Below are positions 42,655 to 51,146 of a DNA stretch of 64,000 bases, in pieces. The notes under the pieces were generated by a model. It was not told the DNA's origin. It was given only the letters and a program-made list of their open reading frames with translations, and ran no database searches. Position numbers and translations under genes: made by a program. Source of the stretch: Nocardia albiluteola (GTDB taxonomy: Bacteria; Actinomycetota; Actinomycetes; Mycobacteriales; Mycobacteriaceae); assembly GCF_018860155.1 (NCBI RefSeq), contig NZ_JAHKNI010000015.1:1-64000 (forward strand), in the 5' to 3' direction. The stretch's first letter is position 1, and every line of letters begins with the position of its first letter.

Positions 42655-43542
42655 ATGGACTTGGTGCTCGAATGGGATCGGCATCCGGGAACCGGTCTGC
42701 GTCTGGCGAGCGAGTTGGCGGGCGCGGCGGGCCTGGCCGTTCTCGAGGATGATGTCCTCGGGCCGGTCGAGCGCGGCCCGGAGCGGCTCGGGGTCCTGGC
42801 CGCGCGGCGCGGCGGCGAGCTGCTCGGCTGGGTCGAACTGTCCGGCGGCAGGAGCGAGCGCAGCGAGCGACCAACAGGCGCAGCCGCCCGCGCGGTGGCC
42901 GAGCCGGTGTTCGCCTCCCGGTACCTGCGCCGAATCCAGGTGGGGCACTACGATTTCGAGCCCGCGACCGATGCCGAGGAGGCGGTCGTGCGGGCGCTGC
43001 TGGCGGGAGCCGCGCGGCAGGCGCGTGCGCTGGGATACCGGGTATTGCAGTGGCACGGTACCGATGTCGGTCCGGAGGGGCGCGCGGCTGCCGAGCTGGG
43101 CGCGGTCGCGGTCGGCGAGTACGCGCGGATGTGGACCGCCGAACCGCGCACCTGGCAGGCCCCGAGCGCGCTGGCGTTCGGCGATCCGGTCGACTGCGTG
43201 CTGCACGCCCTGGCCGAATCCACCGAGCCGTCGGGACAGGCGCTGGTGGTGGCGCTGCTGAGTCCCGGCGCCGTGGAGCCGATCGCCAGCGTGGCGACCT
43301 CGGTCACCGGCAGCGAGGCGTATATCAATGCGGGGGAGGGCTTTTCGTATCGCGACGTCGAGTCCGACGCGCTGGCGGCGCTGATCGGCGCGGTCATCAC
43401 CGAGCTGCACGACCAGGTTCCCCAGGCACTGGTGCTGCGCGTATTCGAGGACGACGACCCGCGCATCCGCGCGGCCCTGGCTACCGCGGGACTGGACCTG
43501 ACCGCGCGCTGCCGTGACTACGAGCTCGCGCTCGACCCGTAG
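42655..43542 (+). CDS. GNAT-like acetyltransferase-family protein
   Basis: A 295-residue protein with two N-acetyltransferase-like halves, as in mycothiol synthase-type tandem GNATs. The segment VVRALLAGAARQARALGYRVLQWHG and the later DALAALIGAVITELHDQVPQALVLRVFEDDD are typical of the fold. No acetyl-CoA P-loop is clear, so the assignment is tentative. An in-frame repeat-like insertion encoding GGRSERSERPTG occurs near residues 63-74. The gene ends nine bases from a convergent TetR. Confidence 0.6.
   Translation: MDLVLEWDRHPGTGLRLASELAGAAGLAVLEDDVLGPVERGPERLGVLAARRGGELLGWVELSGGRSERSERPTGAAARAVAEPVFASRYLRRIQVGHYDFEPATDAEEAVVRALLAGAARQARALGYRVLQWHGTDVGPEGRAAAELGAVAVGEYARMWTAEPRTWQAPSALAFGDPVDCVLHALAESTEPSGQALVVALLSPGAVEPIASVATSVTGSEAYINAGEGFSYRDVESDALAALIGAVITELHDQVPQALVLRVFEDDDPRIRAALATAGLDLTARCRDYELALDP
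42845..42880 (+). repeat. Short repeat element inside the GNAT-like gene
   Basis: GGAGCGAGCGCAGCGAGCGA (from 42849) followed by CCAACAGG matches the style of the intergenic repeats near 7049-7226 (GAGCGAACCAATAAC, GGAGCGCAGCGGAGCG). It keeps the reading frame. Confidence 0.45.
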
Positions 43543-43551
43543 CCCGGACCC

Positions 43552-44130
43552 CTACCCGTTCGTCGCGGGCGGTCCGGCCCGCAGGCCCGCGCAGGCGACG
43601 GACAGCAGGCGTTCGGCCGCCTCCGGGGCGCTTTCGCAGGCGACGCCGATGCCGCGGCCGAGGCGGATCAGGTCGCGGGGTTCGATATCCGAGCGCACCA
43701 GTCCGTCCCGCTGGGCCGGTCCCAGGACCCGGGCCGCGGCCTCGAGCGCCATGGTGTGGCACAGGTGGAAGGTCTCCGAGTTCGGATCCAGCGCGGCCTT
43801 GAGCGTGAGCGCCAGCCCCCGCCGGTTCATGATGAACTCGACCTGTGCGGTCATCCACCGCTGTAGCGCGTCCAGCGGTGAGCAGCTCTCGATCAGTTCG
43901 TCGGCGCGGCGGCTCAGGTCCTCGATGCTGGATCGGTAGACGGCCTCGAGCAGGGCCTCACGGTGGGGGAAGTGGCGGTACAGCGTGCCGGGGCCGACCC
44001 CGGCGCGGCGGGCGATCTCGTCCAGGGGAGCCTCGGGTCCGCAGTCGGTGAACGCCTGACGAGCGCATTCGAGGATGCGCTCGTAATTGCGCCGCGCGTC
44101 CGCGCGCATCGGCCGTGTCGGTGCGTTCAT
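43552..44130 (-). CDS. TetR-family transcriptional regulator
   Basis: A 192-residue TetR regulator: RILECARQAFTDCGPEAPLDEIARRAGVGPGTLYRHFPHR is the DNA-binding domain. Of the same subgroup as the regulator at 39511 by its RADARRNYERI start. ATG 44130 begins MNAPTRPMRADARR; an upstream TTG would add a poor leader. Its target is not obvious; the gene upstream on the other strand is the riboswitch-controlled transport locus. Confidence 0.88.
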   Translation of the reverse strand: MNAPTRPMRADARRNYERILECARQAFTDCGPEAPLDEIARRAGVGPGTLYRHFPHREALLEAVYRSSIEDLSRRADELIESCSPLDALQRWMTAQVEFIMNRRGLALTLKAALDPNSETFHLCHTMALEAAARVLGPAQRDGLVRSDIEPRDLIRLGRGIGVACESAPEAAERLLSVACAGLRAGPPATNG

Positions 44131-44285
44131 GGCGCCCTCCAGGGATCTGCGGAAACGGAGTTCTTCTCCACATGCTAACCCTCCCGGAACGGCGGCGACC
44201 GGCGTTCCGGTCGGCGGCGGCAAGCATTCGATTCACCGCGATCGAGAATGCAGACCCCGCACGGTGATTCGCCTAGCGTCGAACT

Positions 44286-44387
44286 GCCCATCCAGAGCGA
44301 CCGAGAGACCTGGCTCCACGACGTCGCAGCAACCCGGCCGCCGTGGATGTCCGCGCGCAGGGGTGCTACCGCCAGGACCGATGGAGG
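44286..44387 (+). promoter_or_regulatory. SAM-I (S-box) riboswitch
   Basis: Helix P1 pairs CCATC (44288-44292) with GATGG (44380-44384); P2 pairs GCGAC (44297-44301) with GTCGC (44323-44327). The kink-turn segment AGAGCGACCGAGAGACC, the conserved GCAACC (44329-44334) and GGTGCTA (44362-44368) are all present in order. The Shine-Dalgarno GGAGG (44383-44387) overlaps the 3' strand of P1, so SAM binding should hide it and stop translation of the lipoprotein gene beginning at 44399. Confidence 0.87.
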
Positions 44388-44398
44388 TTCGACGAGCC

Positions 44399-45397
44399 AT
44401 GAGACCCCTGACAGTATTCCGCGCCGCGCGCGCCCGGCGGGCGGTCGTGCTGACCGCCGCGCTCACCACCCTGGCGCTGGTCGCCGGCGCCTGCGGCGCC
44501 GGGTCCGAGCCCGGCAACGAGGTGCGCAGCGTGAACGGGCAGAGCTTCGACCTGTCGCCGCAGCAGAGCACCCGGGTGCGCGCGGACAAGGTCGATTCGA
44601 TCGCCGCGCAGGTGCCCGCGGCCCTCCGCAACCGCGGCACCCTGATCGTCACCGGGTCCGCCGACAGTGGTGCGCCGCTGCGGTTCTACGCCACCGACGA
44701 CCGCACGGTCATCGGATCCGAGGTCGATGTCGCCGCGCTCGTCGCCGACATCCTCGGGCTGAAACTCGAGGCGCGGACCGCGGATTGGGCCCAGAACTTC
44801 GTGGCGGTCGACTCCGGCGCGGTCGACGCGTTCGTCTCCAACGTCACCGTGACCGAGGAGCGCAAGGAGAAATACGACTTCGCCACCTATCGCCTCGACA
44901 ACCTGGCCCTCGAGGTGCCCAAGGACAGCACCTGGCGGTACGCCGACCGTAAATCGCTGGCGGGCAGGCGAATCGGAGTCGGCAGCGGCACCAACCAGGA
45001 ACAGCTGCTGGTGCAGTGGGATCAGCAGAACCGGGCCGAGGGCCTGCCGAAGATCGATATCGCCTACTACCAGAAGACCGCCGACTACTATCTCGCGCTC
45101 GCCTCGCACCGCCTGGACGGGATGCTGGGTCCCAACCCGACCGCGACCTATCACGTCGCCACCTCCGGGCAGACGAAGATCGTGGCGACCTTCTCCGGCG
45201 CCGGAACCGCGCTGCAGGCTGAGATCGCGGTGCTCACCAGGAAGGACAACGGCCTTATCGGGCCCGTAAATCGGGCGCTGCAGTACGCGATCGCGCACGG
45301 GCTGTACCGCAAGGTGCTGGACCGCTGGGGTCTGGGCACCGAGGCCGTGCAGCAGAGCCGCATCAATCCGCCCGGACTGCCGAAGCGGTCGGCATGA
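44399..45397 (+). CDS. Family 3 solute-binding lipoprotein (riboswitch-controlled)
   Basis: A 332-residue exported lipoprotein with lipobox AGAC at Cys32 and a family 3 (amino-acid type) binding fold: GTLIVTGSADSGAPLRFYATDDRTVIGSEVDVAALVADILGLKLE, then DAFVSNVTVTEERKEKYDFATY. It would capture a small amino-acid-like ligand outside the membrane. The SAM riboswitch makes methionine or another sulfur compound the probable ligand. ATG 44399 follows GGAGG by 12 bases; ATG 44381 is possible but lies inside P1. It overlaps the next gene by four bases. No permease or ATPase genes follow. Confidence 0.87.
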   Translation: MRPLTVFRAARARRAVVLTAALTTLALVAGACGAGSEPGNEVRSVNGQSFDLSPQQSTRVRADKVDSIAAQVPAALRNRGTLIVTGSADSGAPLRFYATDDRTVIGSEVDVAALVADILGLKLEARTADWAQNFVAVDSGAVDAFVSNVTVTEERKEKYDFATYRLDNLALEVPKDSTWRYADRKSLAGRRIGVGSGTNQEQLLVQWDQQNRAEGLPKIDIAYYQKTADYYLALASHRLDGMLGPNPTATYHVATSGQTKIVATFSGAGTALQAEIAVLTRKDNGLIGPVNRALQYAIAHGLYRKVLDRWGLGTEAVQQSRINPPGLPKRSA

Positions 45398-47001
45398 GGG
45401 CCGCGATCGCGCTACTGGGCGTTCTCGCAACGGCATTCGTGCTCTCGGCCTGCGGCACAGGCGCCGGAACCAATGCTCCGGCTGGGCCGCCGCGGCCGGG
45501 CGGCACGCTGCGCTACGGCCTGTCGCTCGCGCCGACCTGCTCGGATCCCGCGCAGTCCGCGACCAACCAAACGTTGTATGTGACACGGCAGATCGTCGAT
45601 TCACTGACCGATCAGGACCCGGCGACCGGGGCGATCGTGCCATGGCTGGCGCAGAGCTGGCAGGTGAGCCCCGACGCGCGAACCTTCACGTTCCACCTGC
45701 GCCCCGGGGTCACCTTCAGCGACGGCACCGCACTGACCGCAACGTCGGTGCGGAATACCTTCGATGCCATCGTGCACACGCTCACCGGTGCCAAGGCCCC
45801 GCTGGCGGCCAGCTACCTGGCCGGTTACACCGGCACGAGCGCGCCGGATCCGCTCACCGCGCAGGTGAGCTTCGACAGCCCCAACGCGCAGTTCCTGCAG
45901 GCGGTCTCGACGCCGCAGCTCGGCATCCTCGCCGACGCCACGACCGCGAAGCCGGCCGACCAGCGGTGCGGGGGAGACGACATCGGCAGCGGGCCGTTCA
46001 GCTATGCCGCCTACCGCCAGGGCGCCTCGGCCACACTGGTCAAGCGCGCCGGATACGCGTGGGGCTCGGCGGTATTCGCGCACCGCGGCGCGGCGTATCT
46101 GGACCGGATCGAATTCACCGTCGTCCCGGAATCCGGGGTGCGCACCGGCAGCCTGTCCTCCGGGCAACTCGATGCGGTGAGCGATGCGCTGCCGCAGGAC
46201 GCACCGCAGATCGAGGCATCCGGGGGCCGGGTCCAGGTCACCTCGAATCCCGGTGTGCCCTTCGGGATTCAGCCCAATCTGACCCGCGGCCCGCTGCGTG
46301 ATCCCGCGGTGCGCGCGGCGCTGCTGCCCGCGATCAACCGGCAGGAACTGGTCGATACCGTGCTCGGACCGCAGTTCAAGCCCGCCGAGGGGGTGCTGGC
46401 CTCGAAAACCCCTGGATACGTGGACCTTTCGAGCCATCTGCGCTACGCGCCGGACGCCGCGCGGCAGCTGCTGGACCGGGCGGGCTGGGCGCCCGGCGGG
46501 GACGGCATCCGCGTCAAGGACGGTGTGCGCCTGTCGTTCGGCGTGCTGTTCAGCCACGCCTTCGCCGGGAATCAGGCGATCCTGGAGCTGATTCAGCAGC
46601 AGTTGCGCACGGTCGGCATCGATATCCGGCTCGAGCCTGCCGCGGACGCGGAATACACCGCGCGGCAGAACAGCAAGGATTTCGATGCGGTCTACTACAA
46701 CATCACCCGTGCCGACGGCGATATTCTGCGCACCAACTTCGGCCTGGGCGGCCAGAACCTCAATGTGCGCGGGCCGATTCCGGAGCTGGACGATGCGCTG
46801 TCCGGTGAACTGCGGACCACGGACCCGGCCGAGCGTGCCCAATTGATCGGCCGGGCACAGCAATCGGTGCTCGGCAACGGCCTGTGGATCCCGACCATCG
46901 AGCTGTCCCAGGCCATCGGGGTATCGCACGCGGTATCGGACGTGAAGTTCGAGGCGTCGGCCCGCCTGCAGTTCTTCGATACCTGGCTGCACCGCGGGTG
47001 A
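45394..47001 (+). CDS. Family 5 solute-binding lipoprotein
   Basis: A 535-residue exported lipoprotein with lipobox LSAC at Cys20 and the family 5 (peptide/nickel type) architecture: PRPGGTLRYGL, then DPATGAIVPWLAQSWQVSPDARTFTFHLRPGVTFSDGTALTATSV. It overlaps the family 3 lipoprotein, so both are under the SAM riboswitch. Family 5 proteins usually bind oligopeptides, nickel or opines; a sulfur-containing substrate is inferred from the riboswitch. A pair of binding proteins from different families in one operon without membrane components is unusual. Confidence 0.88.
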   Translation: MRAAIALLGVLATAFVLSACGTGAGTNAPAGPPRPGGTLRYGLSLAPTCSDPAQSATNQTLYVTRQIVDSLTDQDPATGAIVPWLAQSWQVSPDARTFTFHLRPGVTFSDGTALTATSVRNTFDAIVHTLTGAKAPLAASYLAGYTGTSAPDPLTAQVSFDSPNAQFLQAVSTPQLGILADATTAKPADQRCGGDDIGSGPFSYAAYRQGASATLVKRAGYAWGSAVFAHRGAAYLDRIEFTVVPESGVRTGSLSSGQLDAVSDALPQDAPQIEASGGRVQVTSNPGVPFGIQPNLTRGPLRDPAVRAALLPAINRQELVDTVLGPQFKPAEGVLASKTPGYVDLSSHLRYAPDAARQLLDRAGWAPGGDGIRVKDGVRLSFGVLFSHAFAGNQAILELIQQQLRTVGIDIRLEPAADAEYTARQNSKDFDAVYYNITRADGDILRTNFGLGGQNLNVRGPIPELDDALSGELRTTDPAERAQLIGRAQQSVLGNGLWIPTIELSQAIGVSHAVSDVKFEASARLQFFDTWLHRG

Positions 47002-47017
47002 GCGGCCGCGCCGCGCC

Positions 47018-47656
47018 TCAACGACGGCGCGCCCGCGGCGCGTGCCAGTGGAAATGCAGTGCGAGCAGGCGGAATACGAATGCGCTCGCCGATGCCAGCG
47101 CGCCGGTCCAGGCGGTGAACGCCCCGAAGTGCAGCAGTGCGGCCGCCACGCTCGCGCCGAAAAGCGCGGGCATGGCATAGATCTCCTGATCGGGCCGCAG
47201 CACGCTGGGCTGGACCCCGGCCAGCACGTCGCGGATGAGCCCGCCGCCGACCGCGGTGACCACGCCCAGCAGCGCCGAGGGCACCGTGGCCAGGCCGTGC
47301 TGATACGCCGCGACCGCGCCGGTGACGCTGAACACGCCCAGGCCGAGGGCATCGGCGACATCGAGCGGTCGCGCGACGAGCCGGCGCGGCGGATGCCAGA
47401 AGAAGATGATGACGGCGGCCAGCAGCGGCAGACCGAGATACCAGGGATCGGTGAACGCCAGTGGCGGGCTCTGGCCGATCACCAGATCGCGCACCACCCC
47501 GCCGCCGAATGCGGTCGCGCAGGCCAGCACTGCGATGCCCACCAGATCGTAATTCTTGCGCACCGCCAGCAGCGCGCCGGAGACGGCGAAGGCGAAGACG
47601 CCCAGCAGGTCCGCGGCCCGCTCCACATCGCCTGCGGTCCCGCTCAGCGCGATCAT
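47018..47656 (-). CDS. TRIC-type/UPF0126 (YicG-like) membrane protein
   Basis: A 212-residue protein with seven hydrophobic segments made of two repeats, each with a GGGxxRD motif (GGGVVRDLVIG near residues 51-61 and GGGLIRDVLAG near 138-148). This is the signature of bacterial TRIC cation-channel/UPF0126 proteins. Cation conduction is known for bacterial TRIC homologues; the physiological role here is unknown. It ends 16 bases from the convergent lipoprotein gene. Confidence 0.87.
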   Translation of the reverse strand: MIALSGTAGDVERAADLLGVFAFAVSGALLAVRKNYDLVGIAVLACATAFGGGVVRDLVIGQSPPLAFTDPWYLGLPLLAAVIIFFWHPPRRLVARPLDVADALGLGVFSVTGAVAAYQHGLATVPSALLGVVTAVGGGLIRDVLAGVQPSVLRPDQEIYAMPALFGASVAAALLHFGAFTAWTGALASASAFVFRLLALHFHWHAPRARRR

Positions 47657-48004
47657 CGAATACTCCGCTCCGAAATTGGGTTACCTCCGAGTTACCCGCA
47701 GATCATAGGCTGGACCGGGATGACGTCCGGCGGGCCAGATCAGCGACGGCAATGCCGCTATCGCCATCGGCGCGCGGGTTCGTGCCGGAAACGACATTCT
47801 CACTGGTTACCCAGCTGCAGCGCATCGCCGCCGAACCGGCTCGGCGATGCGCACTGGACCGGAATCCAGCGGCCCGGTCGGACGTTCGGGGCTGAGCGTC
47901 TGCTGCGCTCGGGGGCACATTTTTTGTCGTATCGGTGGTGCGGCGGCCCGATCGGTCGGCAGAGTGGGAGTGAACGGAATGGTTGGAAGGATGGCGGTGA
48001 TCTG
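47657..48004. other. 348-bp divergent interval
   Basis: Spacer between the TRIC-type gene and the aldolase gene. GTTACC occurs twice near 47680-47697. I see no gene or clear operator. Confidence 0.4.
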
Positions 48005-48652
48005 GTGATCGCGTTCGAGCAGGCCCTGACCGAGCACCGTTTGGTGGCGATTCTGCGGGCCCGGGAGCCCGCGCCGCTGGTGGAGGCGGCGCTGGCGCTG
48101 ATCGAGGGCGGCGTGCGCTGCCTAGAGATCACCCTGCCGAGCCCCGGGTCGCTGCCCGCGGTGCGGATGCTGGCCGACCGAGCCGGCTCGCGGGTCTGCC
48201 TGGGCGTGGGGACGGTGCTGACCGCCTCCGAGGTCGCCGCGGCCGCCGATGCCGGTGCGCGTTTCGTGGTCGCGCCGAACTTCGATCCGGAGGTGGTCGC
48301 CGCCGCGACGGCGGCCGGGCTGGGTTCACTGCCCGGCGCGTACACACCCACCGAGATCGTCGCGGCCTGGCGGGCCGGGGCGACGGCGGTGAAACTGTTC
48401 CCCGCCGCCACCCTCGGCCCGGAATTCGTTGCGTCCGTGCGCGCCCCGCTACCGGAGATTCCGCTGGTCGCCGTCGGTGGCGTCGGCTTGGCCGAGGCCA
48501 AGGAGTACCTGGACCGCGGCGCCCTCGCCGTCGGCGTCGGGAGCCCGCTGCTGGGGGACGCCCTGCGCGCGGACGCGGGCGAACGCGAATGGGCCGCCCT
48601 GCGCGCCCGGGCCGCCGAATTCGTCGCTGTGACGGCAGACCCGAATGAGTGA
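48005..48652 (+). CDS. eda: KDPG/KHG aldolase
   Basis: A 215-residue class I aldolase that splits 2-keto-3-deoxy-6-phosphogluconate into pyruvate and glyceraldehyde-3-phosphate. Both catalytic residues are visible: Glu41 in CLEITLPSPGS and the Schiff-base Lys130 in AVKLFPA, matching E. coli Eda numbering closely. The GVGTVL segment binds the substrate carboxylate. GTG 48005 follows GGAAGG. The next gene is a KDG-kinase-type sugar kinase, so the two complete a keto-deoxy-sugar acid route. Confidence 0.88.
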   Translation: MIAFEQALTEHRLVAILRAREPAPLVEAALALIEGGVRCLEITLPSPGSLPAVRMLADRAGSRVCLGVGTVLTASEVAAAADAGARFVVAPNFDPEVVAAATAAGLGSLPGAYTPTEIVAAWRAGATAVKLFPAATLGPEFVASVRAPLPEIPLVAVGGVGLAEAKEYLDRGALAVGVGSPLLGDALRADAGEREWAALRARAAEFVAVTADPNE

Positions 48653-48671
48653 ACGCAGCTCACGCGCGAAG

Positions 48672-48689
48672 GCGCAATGGGTATTGCGC
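48672..48689. other. Inverted repeat between eda and the kinase gene
   Basis: GCGCAAT (48672-48678) mirrors ATTGCGC (48683-48689) over GGGT. Possibly a weak terminator or regulator site; no T tract. Confidence 0.35.
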
Positions 48690-48811
48690 TCGTGCCGGAG
48701 CAGGCCGCCAACGCCAGGGGATGTGCGCCGAGGTCGCGCTGCGTGCTGCGGCAGCGTTGGGGCGTGTGCGGTGGCTCGTACCCATATCGATTCCGCAGTA
48801 GGGAGATTCGC

Positions 48812-49816
48812 GTGAGCAGTGGTCTGGTGACGTTGGGCGAGACGATGGTGGCGCTGAGCTCGGCGCGACCGGGGCCGCTGCGGGGTGCGCGCAGTCTCGA
48901 CCTGTCGATGGCCGGTGCCGAGGCGACCGTGGCGATCGGCATTGCGCGGCTGGGGCATCCGGCGACCTGGATCGGGCGGCTGGGGGACGACGAGCTGGGC
49001 GAGTCGGTCCGGGCCGCGCTGCGCGGGCAGGGGGTTCGGGTGCTCGCGCGGGCCGACGCGCAGGCGCCGACCGGGTTGATGATCAAGGAGCGGCGCACAG
49101 TCGATGTGAGCCGAGTGCACTATTACCGCGCGGGCTCGGCCGGATCGCGGCTCTCGCCGGACGACATCGATGCCGAAGTCATTGCGCAGCACGGCATTCT
49201 GCATATCACCGGTATCACGCCCGCATTGTCGGACACCGCCGCGTCCGCGGTCCGCACTGCGGTCCGGGCCGCGCGCGCCGCCGACGTCATGGTCAGCTTC
49301 GACGTCAACTATCGCTCGCGGCTGTGGACCGAAGCAGCGGCGCGAGAGCAGCTTTCGGCAGTGGCCCGGCTCGCCGACATCGTCTTCGCCAGTGTGGATG
49401 AACTCGGACTCGTCACCGACGGACCGCTCGCCGATCCCGTCGCCGCGGCCGCCACGCTGCTGGACGAGGGGCCGGCGCGGATCGTGCTGACCGACGGCGC
49501 GCGGGGGGCCATATCGGTCGGTGTGTCCGCGCGCGGGTCGGCCGGCTCGCTCGGTTCGGCAGTCGCCATCCCCGGTATTTCGGTGCTACGGCAGCCCGCC
49601 CTGCCGGTTCGGGTCGCCGACCCCGTCGGCGCCGGCGATGCCTTCGTCGCGGGCTATCTGTCGGCGGTGCTCGATGGCCTGGAGGAGACCGACCGGATGC
49701 ATCGTGCCGCGGCCGTCGCCGCGATCTGCGTGGGCAGCGAGGGGGATTGGGAGGGGCTGCCCACGCGCGCGGAGCTCACGCTGGCCGGGCTGGGCGGCGG
49801 CACGGTCGCACGCTGA
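48812..49816 (+). CDS. PfkB-family sugar kinase, probable 2-keto-3-deoxygluconate kinase
   Basis: A 334-residue ribokinase-type enzyme. The second PfkB signature DPVGAGDAF contains catalytic Asp276, and the N-terminal GGxxxN-like substrate site appears as SMAGAEATVAIGIARLG. Its place just after the KDPG aldolase argues that it makes KDPG from KDG. GTG 48812 has AGGGAG six bases upstream; an earlier in-frame ATG adds an Arg-rich leader. It ends six bases from a convergent GGDEF gene. Confidence 0.82.
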   Translation: MSSGLVTLGETMVALSSARPGPLRGARSLDLSMAGAEATVAIGIARLGHPATWIGRLGDDELGESVRAALRGQGVRVLARADAQAPTGLMIKERRTVDVSRVHYYRAGSAGSRLSPDDIDAEVIAQHGILHITGITPALSDTAASAVRTAVRAARAADVMVSFDVNYRSRLWTEAAAREQLSAVARLADIVFASVDELGLVTDGPLADPVAAAATLLDEGPARIVLTDGARGAISVGVSARGSAGSLGSAVAIPGISVLRQPALPVRVADPVGAGDAFVAGYLSAVLDGLEETDRMHRAAAVAAICVGSEGDWEGLPTRAELTLAGLGGGTVAR

Positions 49817-49822
49817 GGGAGA

Positions 49823-51115
49823 TCACCGGCTCTGCCCGGTGTGGAACCCGGGGCGCGACCGCGCGGACTTGTTGCGGTACATGGCCGTATCGACGGTGTG
49901 CATCAGATCATCGATGGCGTCGGGATGTTCGGTGACCAGGGTGGTGCCGATCGATGTGCCGATCGAAATCGTGTGTCCGGCAACGACTATCGGCTCGGTT
50001 ATGGCCGCAACCAGGCCGTCGGACAGGGTGCTGAGCTGTGCTTGGCCCGGGCAGTGCTCGACCATGACGATGAATTCGTCGCCGCCCAGGCGCGCGGCCA
50101 GCCCGCCGGGTTCGGCGGCCGTCCGCAGGCGCTGCGCCACCGTGGTCAGCACCTGGTCGCCCACCGTGTGGCCGTAATCGTCGTTGACCTCCTTGAACCC
50201 GTCCAAGTCCAGGTAGCACAGCCCGATCGGCGGGGCGGCGTGCGCGAGCCGATCGAAGAACAGCACGCGATTGGCCAGGCCGGTGAGATTGTCGTGATGG
50301 GCGTCGTGCCACAGCTGATCCGACAGCGCCTTGCGCTCGGTGATGTCCACCGCGACGCCGATCAGGAAGCGCGCCTGTCCGGCGGTGTCGCGCACCGCGG
50401 ACATCGACAGGTCGATGGTGGTGCGGTGGCCGTCGGGGTGGGCGTGGCCGGTCTCGAGCCGGAATCGATCGGTCCCGCCCGCGAGCAACTGCCTGAACTG
50501 CTGGTAGGCCGTGCCGATATTGATCGGCCCGAGCACGTCGGCGACCAACTGCCCGGTGATGGCATCCACTGGCGCGCCCAGCATCTCGGCCATCGCGGCG
50601 TTCACGTCGACCACCCGTCCGGTGGCCGCGTCGATGGTGCCGATGCCGACCGAGGCGCCCGCGAAGATGGCCGCGAACCGGGCCTCGGACAGCTGCCGCT
50701 GCGCCTGCGCCTCCCGCACCGCCGTCAGCGCCGCGGCCAGCGTGGTCTCCTGCTCGGCCAGCGCCGCGGTGCGCAACGCCGCGGTGAATCCGGCCGCGAA
50801 CTCCGCGGCGACCTCGATCGCGCGCTCGCGCACCAGGACCGGATCCGGCTCGGGCTCGGCGCAGACCGCATCCACCATGTCGCGGCAGATCACCGAGACC
50901 GTGCGGCTCACCGCGGCCTCGTCGCGGTAGTTCGCCGCCACCAGCGCCGAGGACGCGACGCGGGCCGATTCGATGCCGGCCTGTCCGCGCAACGCGGCCA
51001 GCAGCTGCTCGCTCAGCCCGGCCAGCAGGGCCTCGATCTGGGTTCGGGTGAGCGTGGGTGCCACGACGCCGTCGAGCGCGTCGGCCCACCGCACCGCCAC
51101 CTCGTGCGCACCCAC
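49823..51115 (-). CDS. PAS-GGDEF diguanylate cyclase
   Basis: A soluble protein of about 430 residues. An N-terminal helical region is followed by a PAS domain (FAAIFAGASVGIGTIDAATGRVVDVNAAMAEMLG, roughly residues 145-265 with ITERKAL) and a GGDEF domain near the end. The signature LGGDEF near residue 343 is intact, so it should make cyclic-di-GMP. No EAL domain. GTG 51115 is favoured because the methyltransferase stop (51147) lies just upstream; an ATG at 51166 would overlap it. The two genes may be co-transcribed. Confidence 0.83.
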   Translation of the reverse strand: MGAHEVAVRWADALDGVVAPTLTRTQIEALLAGLSEQLLAALRGQAGIESARVASSALVAANYRDEAAVSRTVSVICRDMVDAVCAEPEPDPVLVRERAIEVAAEFAAGFTAALRTAALAEQETTLAAALTAVREAQAQRQLSEARFAAIFAGASVGIGTIDAATGRVVDVNAAMAEMLGAPVDAITGQLVADVLGPINIGTAYQQFRQLLAGGTDRFRLETGHAHPDGHRTTIDLSMSAVRDTAGQARFLIGVAVDITERKALSDQLWHDAHHDNLTGLANRVLFFDRLAHAAPPIGLCYLDLDGFKEVNDDYGHTVGDQVLTTVAQRLRTAAEPGGLAARLGGDEFIVMVEHCPGQAQLSTLSDGLVAAITEPIVVAGHTISIGTSIGTTLVTEHPDAIDDLMHTVDTAMYRNKSARSRPGFHTGQSR

Positions 51116-51146
51116 CTGCCTGGCCCCTGTCCGATCGGTCCCTGGT

